DNA of 64,000 nucleotides from Pyropia haitanensis (GCA_008729055.1 SDUX01000004.1:5782559-5846558); one strand, 5' to 3'; shown: positions 24,278 to 35,582, counted from the stretch's first letter. The notes: generated by a model from the sequence alone, not told the origin. Numbers and translations are program-made.

Positions 24278-26896
24278 CTACTCGAGGACAATGTCGTCGG
24301 CCACAATGTCCTGATGCTCCCCCCGGTCCTCCCGCTCTCGCAGCCGTTGTGTGAGCAGCGCCCAGTTGAGCAGCACCTGCGCCGACACGGGGCGCGCCTG
24401 CGTCAGCTGCTCAATCATCGCGTTTTCTGCGAGCAGCCGCGTGCGCTTGGCCACCTCGGCGGGCGCCACCTCCCCCTTCTTGCGCGTCAGCGCGTGGTCA
24501 AACCGCCGCGAGTCGTCGGCCGAGACGGGGAAGGGCATAAACTCGGGCTTGTAGCCCGTCCCGTGGTGGCGCGTGCACCACGCGCGCATGGCGAGGAGGT
24601 AGCTGGCCTTGCGGTGGTAGAGGAACGACGCCGCGTCGCCCGACCACAGGTTCAGCTCGAGGGAGTTGGGGTCCAGGAAGAGCTCCCCGTCGCGGGTCAG
24701 GAGCACCTTTTTGCCCACGTGCTTGTAGCCAACCTTGGGGAGCTTCGCCACCACGTCAGGGCCGACGACCACCCGCCAGCAGGTCGGCACCTGGCTGTCG
24801 TACACCGACCGGAACGCCTCGTTCGCCGCTCGGGGAGCGCCAAAGGTGGACACGAGAATTTCCGACGCGGGCAGCCCCAGCCGCGTGTGCACGTCAAAGC
24901 TGCAGATCATGGCCAGCGCGCCGCCCAGCGAGTGGCCCGTGAGGAAGACGGGGCGCCGGCGCTCCTGTAGGAGGCTCTGCAGCTTGGTGATCAGCCGCGG
25001 CGCAATCGACGCGTACGCGCTGGCAAAGCCCTTGTGGATCTGCGCCTTGCTCCACTGGCGGGTGTGGAAGAGCGGCGCCGCGCGGGTGCGCTCGTCCTCC
25101 TCGGCAAACTCGCCGCCCAGGCGCGTCGGCAGCAGGCCCGACGCGCGCATGTGGGAGATCCGCAGGTCCGTCTTGAGGTTCTGCGCGCTCGTCGTGCCCT
25201 TGAACGCCACAATCAGCCGGTCCGTGCCGTCAATGATCAGCGCGTGGGTGTCGGTTTGCTTGTCGGTGATGTAGTCCACCACGTTGACGCTCGCGGCGGC
25301 GCCGAGGTTCTCCATCTTGGGCGTCCCCCAATAGTAAACCAGCCACGAAAAGTTGAACATGACCACGTGCGTCTGCATGACAAAGCAGCTGCCCGACAGG
25401 TCGTGGATGACCCCGTGGAAGCTGGGCGGCTCCCGCTTGCGATACGTAATCGGCCGGATGTCCGTCTGGGCGGCAGACCGGGGCTGCTGCGGGGTGAACC
25501 AGCCCTTGAAGCCGAGCGCATCGACGGGAAGGTTCACGTACGCCTCGGCCACCACATACGCGAGCAGCAGCAGGTTGAAGCCAAAGCCCACGTCGGGCGC
25601 CTCCCAGTTGGAGATGAGGAACCGGACGTATACCCAGACGTTGGCGGCCTGTGGCAGCGCCGTCACTTGCATCACGTAGAGCACCCAAAAGACGAGGTAA
25701 AACGTGAGGTTGTGGTAGAGGAAGAAGCGGAAGCCCACCTGCTGCAGCCGGTACTTCATGTAGTCGCTCTTCTTCAGCACCGCCTTGGTCTGCAGGATCT
25801 GCAGCGCCACCCATATGAGGAGACCCAGCTCAAACACGGACAGCAGCGCAGCGCCAATCATGCCCCGCAGTGGCCACCAGCCCGCCGCCGCGTACAGGCT
25901 GAGCATGCCCACAAAGGAGCCAAGCAGCAGCTCCGCGGGGATGCAGTCAAACGCGTAGATGATGACAACTTTGAGCGCAATGTACAGCGCAATGACGAGC
26001 ACCTTGGGCGCGTAGAACCAAAACCCCAGCTTCCCGTCCAGCTTGCGGTACGAGTGCGCCGACGCCCACACGTAAAAGACGGTGGCACTGGTAAAGCCAA
26101 CCGAGCGGACGACCGTGAAGATACGCGAAACGCTGTCAAACCAGTCCTGCGACGCCCACCGGTTGGCGGCGCCCGAAAACCGGTTCAGCAGCTGGTCGTG
26201 GATCTTGTACGACGCCTGGAAGGGGTTGAGGTACATGGCCAGCGACAGCAGGAGGAAGATCACCCACCGCTGCTCAGGCGTCCGGTCCCGCGGGCTCAGC
26301 CGCATGATGCGCTGCGTAAAGACGAGGAAGAGGAGCGTGGAGAGGGAGAAGAGCACCAGCACCGACACCTGAAAGTACCAGAGCACCCCGCGGGGCACGA
26401 GGAACCAGCGGAGGCCATTGACAAAGCCCTCCTCTGGGTCGGGGGGCCGCACGTCCAGCCACACCGTGTTGGCCAGCACGATAAAGACGAGCGTGTACGC
26501 GACGCCAATGGCGCACACAAAGTGGTGCCACCGGAGCAGCTGGTCAATCTGCCGCGCCTGCACCGCCTCGAGCTTGGTGTATTGCCGCTGCGGCAGGTTG
26601 AGGCTGAGCGTCTCCTCCCCATCGTCCGAGTCCCGCCCGCCCTCCGAGTTGCCGCTGTGCACAGAGAAGCGCTCGTCATCGTCGCTGACGCCGCCGCCGC
26701 CGGCCGCCTTGACGCCCGCGTCGCCGCCAAAGCCGGGCAGCCGTTCCTCCCGCGGCGCCCGCAGCGCCGCCGACGCGCCGGCACCGGGCGGCCCGAGGTG
26801 CTCGTCGAGGGCGCCGCCGTCGGGGCTGCCCAACCCGTACGCGCTCTCATCCCCAATCACCGCCTGGATGTCGTCGACATGCGCCATCGCACGCAC
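24278..26896 (-). CDS. Polytopic membrane protein fused to a class-3 (Fungal_lipase-like) lipase
   Basis: An uninterrupted 872-residue frame, among the cleanest in the window. Residues 1-120 are acidic, Ser/Gly-rich and probably cytosolic. Residues about 125-470 hold several hydrophobic helices (for example FVCAIGVAYTLVFIVLANTV and VLVIALYIALKVVIIYAF) with a conserved-looking RWVIFLLLSLAMYLNPFQA segment; the arrangement recalls Wntless/GOST-type seven-helix modules, which is only an inference. The C-terminal part is a class-3 lipase: LIVAFKGTTSAQNLKTD holds the oxyanion region, VFLTGHSLGGALA the nucleophile elbow with Ser656, GPDVVAKLP the Asp (714), and FLYHRKASYLL the likely His (761). It should hydrolyse acyl esters at a membrane surface. 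Start is the first Met; Met4 is an alternative. No frame break or intron is needed. Confidence 0.88.
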   Translation of the reverse strand: MRAMAHVDDIQAVIGDESAYGLGSPDGGALDEHLGPPGAGASAALRAPREERLPGFGGDAGVKAAGGGGVSDDDERFSVHSGNSEGGRDSDDGEETLSLNLPQRQYTKLEAVQARQIDQLLRWHHFVCAIGVAYTLVFIVLANTVWLDVRPPDPEEGFVNGLRWFLVPRGVLWYFQVSVLVLFSLSTLLFLVFTQRIMRLSPRDRTPEQRWVIFLLLSLAMYLNPFQASYKIHDQLLNRFSGAANRWASQDWFDSVSRIFTVVRSVGFTSATVFYVWASAHSYRKLDGKLGFWFYAPKVLVIALYIALKVVIIYAFDCIPAELLLGSFVGMLSLYAAAGWWPLRGMIGAALLSVFELGLLIWVALQILQTKAVLKKSDYMKYRLQQVGFRFFLYHNLTFYLVFWVLYVMQVTALPQAANVWVYVRFLISNWEAPDVGFGFNLLLLAYVVAEAYVNLPVDALGFKGWFTPQQPRSAAQTDIRPITYRKREPPSFHGVIHDLSGSCFVMQTHVVMFNFSWLVYYWGTPKMENLGAAASVNVVDYITDKQTDTHALIIDGTDRLIVAFKGTTSAQNLKTDLRISHMRASGLLPTRLGGEFAEEDERTRAAPLFHTRQWSKAQIHKGFASAYASIAPRLITKLQSLLQERRRPVFLTGHSLGGALAMICSFDVHTRLGLPASEILVSTFGAPRAANEAFRSVYDSQVPTCWRVVVGPDVVAKLPKVGYKHVGKKVLLTRDGELFLDPNSLELNLWSGDAASFLYHRKASYLLAMRAWCTRHHGTGYKPEFMPFPVSADDSRRFDHALTRKKGEVAPAEVAKRTRLLAENAMIEQLTQARPVSAQVLLNWALLTQRLREREDRGEHQDIVADDIVLE

Positions 26897-27044
26897 GCCG
26901 GGCCGGCGCCTACGTGACCGCCGTGCCGCTCGCCACGGCCGCCCCCGCCGCCCCCGCCGGTCAACGGCGCGCCGGCAGCGATGGTCAGGCGTGGCCCCTC
27001 ACCCGTCCCCGCAGGAGCACAACGCCGCGGCAGCGGCGGCGGCG

Positions 27045-27076
<32 letters not shown>

Positions 27077-27909
27077 GGGGGGATGCGGGCGGCGGGCACC
27101 AACGCCGCGCGCGGGGTGACGTGCGGGAGGGCGCCGCTCGTCCCGACACCCCATCAACGGGCGCCACGCCCCGGCCACCGACCCCAACGTAGACGAGGCG
27201 GCGGCGGCGGCGGTGCGCTCGCCCCCTCCCTCCCTCGCCCCTTCCAGGCGCGAGTCCACCAAACGGGGTACGCCCCCTCCCGCCGCGCCCCCGTTGGCGA
27301 GTCGCACCAGCCGACGGTAGCGGTGGCCGGGCGGACCCGTGACAAGAGATGGCAAAGGGAAAGAGAGCGCCACCGGGAAGGGATGGATGGAGGGGAGAAA
27401 GGGGGAGACGGGGACCGGAAAGGCCACGGGGCGGGACGGGAAACAAAAGGGAAAAACGGGGACCAGGCGCTCGTCCACGTGCCGCGGGCAGGTGCGCGAC
27501 GGGTGGCCGCACAGCCCGGGTCGAGGGGGGGGGGGGCGGCGGCCGACCGGCCCGCCCGCGCGGGAAGCCAATGAGCTGCGCCACCTCCCCCCCCGCCGCC
27601 GCCAACGCGGACCGCAACGGGAAGCGCCGCCGCGGCGCCGGGGTAGCCAGGACGAGCCGGCCACGCCAACCATCAAGACGACAGCTGCCAATTGCGGAGT
27701 GCGGGTCCCAGACGGTGCGGCGCGGGTTCCTCTCCCCCTCCCGTGCGAAAAAAAAAAAAAAAGGAAACGAACCGATACACAGCGGGAGCGGACCCCCCCC
27801 CCCCCCCCCCCCACCACCACAAGCAGAGGAACCGCAAGGAGCAGCAGCACTCACAACCCGCAACGCCAGGCGGCCAGAAACGGTGCGCGGCGGCCAGCCG
27901 CCACGGGGA

Positions 27910-27951
<42 letters not shown>

Positions 27952-28329
27952 GGGGGTGGCCGGCCGCGCTGGGGCGGCCCGGCAATGCGACGAGAGGCGA
28001 TGGGAGCGGCGGCGCTTCCCCCCCCCCCAAGCCTCCCGGAAATCAGCGGTGCTATTGAGGAGCAGCGAACGGGAGAATGGGAGCCATCATGCCGCTGCCG
28101 TGTGGGAGTGACCACGGTGACGGTGGGCGGCACGGGCAAGCATACCTGCGGCAGGCGGCGGCTGGCGCCGCCGGCCACAGCTGCAGAGAGGGGAGAACCT
28201 GTAGCGGCAACGGCGGCGGGTCACCTGCAGGGTGCCCACCGACGCGGGCACAGCGGCAGGCGCGGGCGACCAAGGCGGCAGTTGTCAGCAGCGGAGCAGC
28301 GGACGGGGGTAGCGGGAAACAAAATCATT
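26897..28329. other. Intergenic 5' flank of the lipase gene
   Basis: No recognisable gene. Open frames on both strands translate to low-complexity Arg/Pro/Gly sequence, and one runs through a T-rich tract as poly-Phe. Homopolymers include A15 at about 27748-27762 and a run of about 20 C at 27792-27812. GGC/GCC triplet arrays at 27030-27080 and 27910-27950 account for the open frames. Confidence 0.5.
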
Positions 28330-29091
28330 AGAGAGTTTTGGCAAGTAATCCGACGGTCGCTTTCGACTGTATCTCGACGGAATCTGGAAAGAGTCGAGAT
28401 ACCGTATTTTTTCTACCGTCGCGGACTCGAACGAGTTTTGGCAAGTAACTTTCCTGTAACGCGACAGTCCTGTACACGAACGGAAAGGAAGGCGAGGCGC
28501 GCCATCACCACCTTCACACACAGCACGTCGTTGCGATCGCTTCCACCAGTGGGACGCCACAGCCGGCGCGACTTCTTGGTCGCCGATTCACGGACCCCAC
28601 CAGTAGACGGCCGGTCCCGCCTCGAGGACGCAGACGACGCATCCTCTGCAGGTGTGGTAGGGCTCGGGGATGACATATTCAGCACGACGTGGAGGCAGCA
28701 CAAGGCCAACAAAGGGGGGAGGGTGGGTGCAAGGGGCTGGGAAAAAGGCGCGCAAAACGACAACGATCGGCCCGCTTGGCCAAGCCCACTGACACCACGG
28801 ACAGACCACCTGTCCCTCAGCGCCAGCCAAGCTGCGTCCAATGTACCAGAAATGGTTGTACCGGCATATGGCGGCCCAAACCACCCGCCTTTGGGGCCTC
28901 GCACGCGCGACACGTGGCTGAATTGTACAGCTGTTCTTCAACTCGATCCACCGGGGCCCGACTGTACATCCCGAGAATACCGTCGGGGACGGTCGAAAAA
29001 TCCTGTATCTCGACGGTAGCTCTGAAACGTGGCGCAATGTACAGTCGAGATACCGTCGAAACAACAGTCGAGTTACTTGCCAAAACTCTCT
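28330..29091. mobile_element. Non-autonomous TIR DNA transposon (MITE-like), 762 bp
   Basis: The ends are perfect 19-bp inverted repeats: AGAGAGTTTTGGCAAGTAA at 28330-28348 and its exact complement at 29073-29091. The similarity continues imperfectly to about 50 bp, through a CGAC.GTATCTCGAC block. ATT flanks the element directly on both sides (28327-28329 and 29092-29094), fitting a 3-bp target-site duplication. A further internal copy of the terminal motif lies at 28433-28448 (GAGTTTTGGCAAGTAA), and related GTCGAGATACCGT boxes recur at both ends. The interior is much less GC-rich than the surroundings and contains no transposase I can recognise, so it should depend on an autonomous relative elsewhere. 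A 3-bp duplication would suit PIF/Harbinger or CACTA families, but the termini do not identify either. Confidence 0.85.
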
Positions 29092-29532
29092 ATTTACCTC
29101 TCTGTTTGTCTTTTTGTTCTCGACTCGCGGATCTACTTGACGATGTAAATGTCGTCACGATTCTGGTCAAGTCGCGCCGGTGTTGCGTCGGCATCGTGTC
29201 TCGGCCCACCGTCGTCCCGCCAATTGACGTCGGCCGACTGCGGTGTGCGCTTTGACAGCACACGATCGCCCGCGTCGGCCCAGCCACGACGGGCCCCCTC
29301 CTCCCACCCGTCCCTACCGCCATCGCCAGTGTGCCCCTTGCGCAGCGTCGTGCGGCACCGCGACCGTCGCCGCCCCTGTCGACGTGTCCTTCCACCCCTG
29401 GCCGACGCGCATCCCTCCCGGGTGCGGCTTTGTCGCCTGCACTCTCGATCGAATAGCCCGTCGGGCGGCCACCGGCGCATCATCCGTTGGCGGCGCGGCC
29501 GATCGTGCTCGCGGCCAGGTCCTGCAGCGCGC

Positions 29533-29720
29533 CCCCCGTCATCGTCGCCCCGTCCGTCACCGTCGCCCCGTCCGTCACCGTCGCCCCCCCGTCACTGTCG
29601 CCCCTTTTGTCTCCGTCGCCCATTTTGTCACCGACGCACCTTCCCGTCACCGTCGTCCCCTCGTTACCGTTGCCCCGCCGGTCACCGTCACTCTCCCCGT
29701 CGCCGTCGCCCTCCTCCGTC
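29533..29720. repeat. Degenerate 18-bp tandem repeat in the leader of the ZNF598-like gene
   Basis: Units of CCGTCCGTCACCGTCGCC begin at 29551 and 29569, followed by diverged copies at 29587, 29604 and 29622 and looser ones to about 29720. The array ends about 75 bp before the proposed start codon, so it is probably 5' UTR or promoter. It remains open in one frame, so an N-terminal extension cannot be excluded. Confidence 0.7.
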
Positions 29721-29796
29721 CTCCTCTGCCTTGGTCGACCTGTGTGCGTTTTATTCTTTTTCTTCTCTTCCTCTGTCGCGGGTCCCGTCGGCTACG

Positions 29797-29850
29797 ATGG
29801 TGCGCAGCCGGGGGTCCCGTAATGGCGGCGGTGTCGGCGGCGGTGTCGGC

Positions 29851-29909
<59 letters not shown>

Positions 29910-32008
29910 GGGTGGCGGCAGCGGTGGCGGCGAGCCGTCGGCGCGCCCCCCCCCCCGGCCGCCGCCCCGGCCCAAGCCGCCGTCCCTCCCTCCCCCCCCG
30001 ACGTCCCCCCCGACGCCCTCTGCCTCGTGTGCGCGACGGAGGCGGCCGACTGGGCGGTCGCGTCGCCGTGCGGCCATGCCATCTGCGGCGACTGCTCGCA
30101 CCGGCTGCGCGTCCTCTACGCCGACACCGCGTGCGTGCTGTGCAAGACGCCCACCACCGACGTGCTCGTCGTGCCCGCGACGGTGTGGGCGCCCTCCGCG
30201 GGCGGCCCGCCGCCGCCGGCCGTTGCCGCCGCCGCGGGCGAGCCGGACCCGGCTGTTCACATGCGGTTTGTGGACGGCGCGCGACGGGAGGAGCTCGCCG
30301 CCCGCCGCGCGCACACGTGCCCGGCGTGTGGGTTTGGGGACCCCATCCCAGACCCGGCGGCGCCCGTCACGATTCCGGGGGCGGAAGCGCCAGACGCGGC
30401 GGCCGCCGGTGGCGGGGCGGGGGGAGGAGGGGGTGGGGGGAAGGCCCGCCGCCGACCCCCAGGCGCGCCCGTGTGGACCGCCGACACGCGGGTGGTCAAT
30501 GCGGGGGGGAGCTTTTCGTCCCTGAGCGGCCTCCGCTCCCACGTGCGCGCCGCCCACGGGTCGGTGCTGTGTGATGTGTGCGTGGCGCACCGCAAGGCGT
30601 ACGTGTGTGAGCAGGTGCTCTACCCGCTGGACGGGGGAGGGGGGGGGCGTGGCGGTGGCGGTGGCGGTGGCGGTGGCGGCGGTGGCGGTGGCGGCGACGG
30701 CAATGGCCGTGGCCGCGCGGCGGGCTCCTCGGCATGCCGCTCGCACGCGGCGCGGATGCACCCGGCGTGCGAGTTTTGTCGACGCCAGTTGTACGATGAG
30801 GACGCGCTCTTTGCGCATCTCACGCGCGACCACTACTCGTGCTTTCTGTGTGAGCGGGCGGGGCGGTACCACGAGTACTATCGGGACTACGCGTCGCTGG
30901 AGGGCCACTATGCGACGGAGCACTACATGTGCGCCGCGGAAGGCTGTCGCGGCGTTGTCTACGCGGCGCCCGTGGACTTGCGGCTCCACCAGATGCAGGT
31001 GCACGGCGCGGCGGCGGGGGGGGCGGGCGGCCAGGGCAGCGGCGGGGGCGGCGGCGGCGGCGGAAACCGCGGCCGTGGCATGCGGGTGGACCTGTCCGAG
31101 CTGCAGGGCAGACCGGGCGGCGGCGGTGGCGGCGGCCGGGACGGGGGGGGGCGGGGGGGGCCCGGCGATGAGGAGCGGGAGCGGCGGCGGCGCAACTTTG
31201 CGGTCGCCAACGTCGTCTTCTCCCATGGCCGTGGGGGAGGTGGCGGTGGCGGCGGCGGCAACCGCGGCGGCGGCGGCGGCGGAGGCGGTGGTGGCGGCAG
31301 TGGGGGAGGGGGCGGCGGCGGTCGTGGGGGGGGCGCGACGGAGGGGGGGGAGGCGGCGGCCGTGACGGCGGCGGCCGTGACGGTGGTGGCGGCCGTGATG
31401 GCGGCGTCCGCGATAGCGACCGGCGGGATGACGGCCGTGGCGACGGGGCGCGCCAAGGCGGCGGTGGGCGTGGCGGCGGCGACGGCGGCGGCGGGCGTGG
31501 CGGCGGCGACGGCGGTGGGCGTGGCGGCGGGGATGGCGGCGGCGGCGGCAGCCGCGGCCCGGCACCCGCCCACCCGGCCTCGTCTGGGGGCGATGCCGCC
31601 GCAGCGCCCGCCCCCCGGCCGACGCCCATATCCCTCGCGCGGGGCTTCCAGCGGCGGCACCCGCCGAACCACGCGGATGAGGCGGCGCGCCGCAACCGGG
31701 AGCTGGTCGCCGCCATGCGCGGCGCCGTCGACGCGGCCACCTTTTCTCGCTTTCGCGACGCGTCGGGGGACTTTCGGTCGGGCGCGCTCGGCGCGCGCGC
31801 GTACGTGGCGTCGACGATGGAGCTGTTTGGGCGGGTGCCCGCCCTGGGCGCGTACCTCCCCGAGCTTGCCGCGCTGCTGCCGGCAGAGGACGGCCTCCGA
31901 GAGGCCCTGTGTGTCGCGTGTGAGGAGGCGGCGCCGGCGCCAGCCGGCGCGGCGCGCCTCGGTGGGGGGGGAGGCGACGCGGGGGGGCGCCGCGCCGGCC
32001 GCCGCGGT

Positions 32009-32039
<31 letters not shown>

Positions 32040-32786
32040 GTGGCGGCGGGGGTGGTGGTGGCGGTAGTGGAGCTGGCGGAGGGCGGGGGCGCGCGGGTGG
32101 TGGCGGTGGCGGCGGTGGCGGCCACTCGGGCACCGAGTCGGACGCCGACGGCGGCGCGCCGCCGCCTTTCAACCCGGACGCGTTTGGGGGCGCCGGCAGG
32201 GGCGACGCGGACAGCGCGTTCCCGCCCGTGGCGGCCCCACCGTCCGTCGCATCCCGCGCAGAGTTCCCATCGCTGGCGGCGACGCGGCGGCGGGAAGCGG
32301 CCGCTGCCGCTGCCGCAGCGGCGGGCAGCGGGAGCGGCGGTGGTGGCGGCGGCGGGGCGGGTAGCGCGTCGGGTTCCGCCTCGGCTGGCGCGGGCCGGAC
32401 CGCGGCGGCGCCGCTGGTGCCCACCGCGTCGTACCGGCTCAACCGGCAGCGCGATTTGACCACCACCGCCCACTTCCCGCCGCTGGGCGGCGGCGCCGGC
32501 GGCGGGTCGGGGGTCGGGCCACCCCCATCGTCGGCCGCGGCCGCGGCGGCCCGGGCGGCGTCGGTGGTGGCCGCGCGGCCGTCTGTCGCGGCGGCGGCGG
32601 CGGGCCGCCCGACCGCCGCGGCGGTGGCGAGGGCGGGCTCGGCGGCCGGCCGGCGGGCGCCAACTCCCTCGTCGTGGTCCCCGGCACCGGGCATGCCGGC
32701 GCTGCCAACGCCTTCCGCGGTGGGACGAGCCACGGTAGCGGCCGCCGGGTCACGGTTGGCGGCCGGCCGGGGTGGCGCCGCCACCC

Positions 32787-32823
<37 letters not shown>

Positions 32824-33762
32824 GCCAGCCCGCTCCACGCCTGGTCCCCGCCCCGTGACGGACGTGCGCCCTGCCGGGCGGGTGTGGGGCGGCACGCCCG
32901 CGCCGAGCGCGCAGGCGCTGGCGGCGCAACGTCGGCGCGAGGCAGCCGCCGCCGAGTCGGCCGCCGTCGCCGCGTTTGCGCTGGGCCGCTCTGCGCCGGC
33001 GCCGGCCGCGGCGGCTACTCCCCCGCCGGCAAGACCACCCCCCGCATCGTCGGGCGCATCGCCGGCGGCGTTTCCGTCCCTGGGCGCCACCGCGTCGTCG
33101 TCGGCGACGCCCGCACCCGGCGGCGGCGGGCGTGGCGGCAGTGGCGGCGGCAGCGGCGGTGACGGCGGTGGCGGCGGTGGTGGCAGTGGCGGCGGGCGTG
33201 GCGGCGTCGGTGGCAGCGGCGCCGCCAGTGCCGGCCTGGCGCTCCCCCGCTCGTCGGGCCGGGCGGTGGTGGACGTGGGCGCGCTGATGCGCTCGCGACG
33301 GGCGTCGGCGGTGCCCAGTCTGGGCGGCAATGGGCTGCCGTGGGAGCGGAAAAAGGTGGCGTCCAAGTCACAACAAGCCAAGCAGGACTGGGCGGCGTCG
33401 TCGTCGTCGACCGCCGGCGCTGGGTCGTCGTCGTCGGCAGCGGGCGGGGAGGGCGGGGCGGGCGCGAAGCGGCGCGGCGGGCGGGCGGGCAAGGCGGCGG
33501 CCGATGACGCGGCCGCCGCCACGGCGGACGGCGCCGACGACGCGGCGGCGGCCGACGGCGGCGGCGGCGGCGGCGGGCCCGCCAGCAGCACGGGCTCGGT
33601 AGCGGCGGCGGTGTCGGCGGAGGGGGAGGGCGGCGAGCCGGCGGCGGCGCCCGCGGCGGGCGCCACCGACGCCCCGGCCAATGACTGGGACTACCTTGAG
33701 GGCCCGTCGGGGGGGGGGCGGCGGGCGGGGAGGACCCGGCGGCCGCCTTTTTGGGCGCCTGA
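29797..33762 (+). CDS. ZNF598/Hel2-like RING E3 ubiquitin ligase (ribosome collision sensor), with frame breaks
   Basis: In other eukaryotes ZNF598/Hel2 ubiquitinates small-subunit proteins on collided ribosomes. Domains in order: Met at 29797 and a Gly run of 20-plus residues; a RING, CLVCATEAADW to CGHAICGDC to CVLCK (30020-30160); then C2H2 fingers in the family pattern, FSSLSGLRSHVRAAHG, HPACEFCRRQLYDEDALFAH, DHYSCFLCERAG and HYMCAAEGCRGVVYAAPVDL; then Gly/Arg-rich linkers. The conserved C-terminal helical block is RNRELVAAM to FRDASGDFRSGALGARAY to FPSL-type motifs (31690-31920). Three breaks are needed: at C10 29946-29955, at one of the G8 runs 31326-31333 or 31343-31350, and at G10 33709-33718. 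Each is a -1 step. After the last one the protein ends naturally in EDPAAAFLGA at 33762; without it the frame runs on to 34651, antisense to the next gene. Confidence 0.8.
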
Positions 33763-34175
33763 GGTGGGCGGGCGGGCGGGCGTGCCGGCGGGCGAGCCAG
33801 CGGGGGGAGGTGGTGAGCCTGCGCAGGTGGGCAGAGGAGCGGGGCTGCACCCGCCGCCGGCCCCCCACTGGCGTGCCGCCCCGCCCCGTCTGTGTGGCAG
33901 CGGCTACAGGAGCTGCTCGAGCAGACGGCCGTGGGCCGCCTTGTTGGTGCCTCTCGCCGCCGCGGGCAATGGCCGCGGCGGCAGCCACTGCAGCGGGGCG
34001 CCCGGAAGCAGCCAAAAAAGTGAAGCGGGGGGTGACCCGCGCTGCCCTTTGGCTGCGAGCGGCACGTGCGCCCCGCTGCCGTCAAAAAAGAAGCGAGACA
34101 GTCCCAACGGCTCCCACGTCCCCCGGGGGGTACGCACGCCCCCGTTCGCGCCCCCCCCCAGCCCACCCATGGCGG
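33763..34175. other. Convergent 3' region
   Basis: Lies between the proposed stop of the ZNF598-like gene (+) and the stop of the cis-prenyltransferase (-). Frames are open but carry no homology. No distinctive element seen. Confidence 0.45.
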
Positions 34176-35452
34176 TCACGCCCCCCCCTCCTCCCCGTCC
34201 GCCGCCGCCGCGTCCGCGTCAATGGCAGCATAGTGGCGGCGGCACACGTCCGCCACGAGCGCCGCGACGGCCGGGTGGAGCGGCGCCGCCGGCGCGCCGC
34301 CGGCGGCGGGCACCCCCCCGGCCGCGGCCGCCGCCGCGGCCGCCCCGCCTGGCCTCCCCTCGACAGCGGCGGCGGCGGCGGCGGCGGCGCGGCGGCGGGC
34401 GCGCGCGGCGGCCTGGTAGGCGAGCACGACGCGGAGCAGCTCCCACGCGGAAAAGTCGGGCCACAGGACCGGGCGGAAGGCGAGCCCCGCGCCGCCGCCC
34501 TGCCAACACAAAAAGTCCGACAGCCGCCGCTCGCCGCTGGTGCGGACGAGCAGGTCCGCCGCGCCGCCGCGGGGCGGCGGCGCGCCGTCTGCCGTCGCGG
34601 CGGCGGTGGTGCCGCCCCCCCCCCCACTCCCCCCATACGCGGGCCCCGTAAAGAGGCACGCCTCCACCGCCGCGGCGGTGATGGCGTCGGCTGGGATGGC
34701 GCCCGCGTCGGCGGCGGCGACGAGCGTCGCGACGGCGGTGGCCATCTCGTGGCGGGAGGTGTAGGCAAACGCAATGTTGAGCGTCGGGCCGTCGTGGCCG
34801 CGGGTGGCGACCTCGGCGCGCGCCGCGGCGGCGCGCAGGGGGGGGGGAGCAGCGCCCGGTCGCCGAGGATGCGCACGCGGATGCGGTGGGCGCTGATGAG
34901 GGAGCTGTAGGAGACGGGGGAGGAGGCGAGGGGGTGGGGGGGGGAGAGAAAGGCCAGCAACACACAGAGCGGGGGGGGGGAGGGTCACCGCCGCCGCGGC
35001 GGCGCGAGCCACGTCAGCGACGCCGCGTGGGGGCCAAGGGACCAATGCCGGCGGCCCGCCGGCAGTGGCGACCTAGGGGTCGCCTCCGCACCACCACCCC
35101 CCCCCCCCTCCCCACTCCTCTGGCCAACGCACCTGTGCGACAGCATCTCGGTGAGCATCTCCGTCGCGAGCTCCATAATCCGCCCCACCTCTGCCGGCGG
35201 CCGCTTAAAGTTCTCAATCGAAAACGCGTAGACGGTAACGGTGGCGACGCGCAGCGCGAGGCAGCTGCGGAGCGTGTCGAGCAGCACGTCCGAGCCGGCC
35301 GGGTAGCCCGCGACCGCGTCGAGCGCCGACGCGCGCGCCCACCGGCGGTTGCCGTCCATGATCAACGCCACGTGCGGCGGCACGTCGCCGGCGGCGGCGA
35401 CCGCCGCCAGCGCCGCCGCCTGTACCGCCGGGGACGCCGCGATGGCTGTCAC
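34176..35452 (-). CDS. cis-Prenyltransferase (dehydrodolichyl diphosphate synthase type), split by one intron
   Basis: Condenses isopentenyl diphosphate onto FPP/GGPP to make long-chain cis-polyprenyl diphosphate for dolichol. Exon 1 is 35452-35133 and exon 2 is 34904-34176; the GTGCGT donor and CTACAG acceptor define a 228-nt intron. The splice gives MLTEMLSH followed by SSLISAHRIRVRILGD, the expected family sequence. Family motifs are HVALIMDGNRRWARA with the catalytic Asp, TVYAFSIENFKRP, FAYTSRHEM, and LVRTSGERRLSDFLCWQ with the isoprenyl-diphosphate binding Arg and Ser, then PVLWPDFSAWELL. RTSGE and the spacing resemble the eukaryotic DHDDS/Rer2 catalytic subunit. The frame breaks once inside LLPPPLRAAAA at the G10 run 34838-34847, again as if one base were missing. 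Start is the first Met in frame, only about 20 residues before the core; a longer N-terminus in the Ala-rich 5' flank is possible. Confidence 0.85.
34905..35132 (-). other. Intron in the cis-prenyltransferase gene
   Basis: GTGCGT donor at 35132 and CTACAG acceptor ending at 34905, 228 nt, phase 2. It contains a C-rich polypyrimidine stretch before the acceptor and two long G/C homopolymers. Confidence 0.85.
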
Positions 35453-35551
35453 CGCCCGGCGGGTCGCTGCGGCCGCGGCGGTGAGCGCCGCGGCGGCGGC
35501 GGCGACGCGCGCGGCGGGCGCGGCGGCGGCGGCGGCGGTGGCGGTGGCGGC

Positions 35552-35582
<31 letters not shown>

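Noticed and set aside
26985..28178. A 397-codon minus-strand frame upstream of the lipase
   Set aside because: Low-complexity Arg/Pro/Gly with poly-Phe from a T tract; nothing recognisable.
28588..29064. Minus-strand 158-codon frame as the transposase of the TIR element
   Set aside because: No DDE/D or DNA-binding motif, and too short; the element is treated as non-autonomous.
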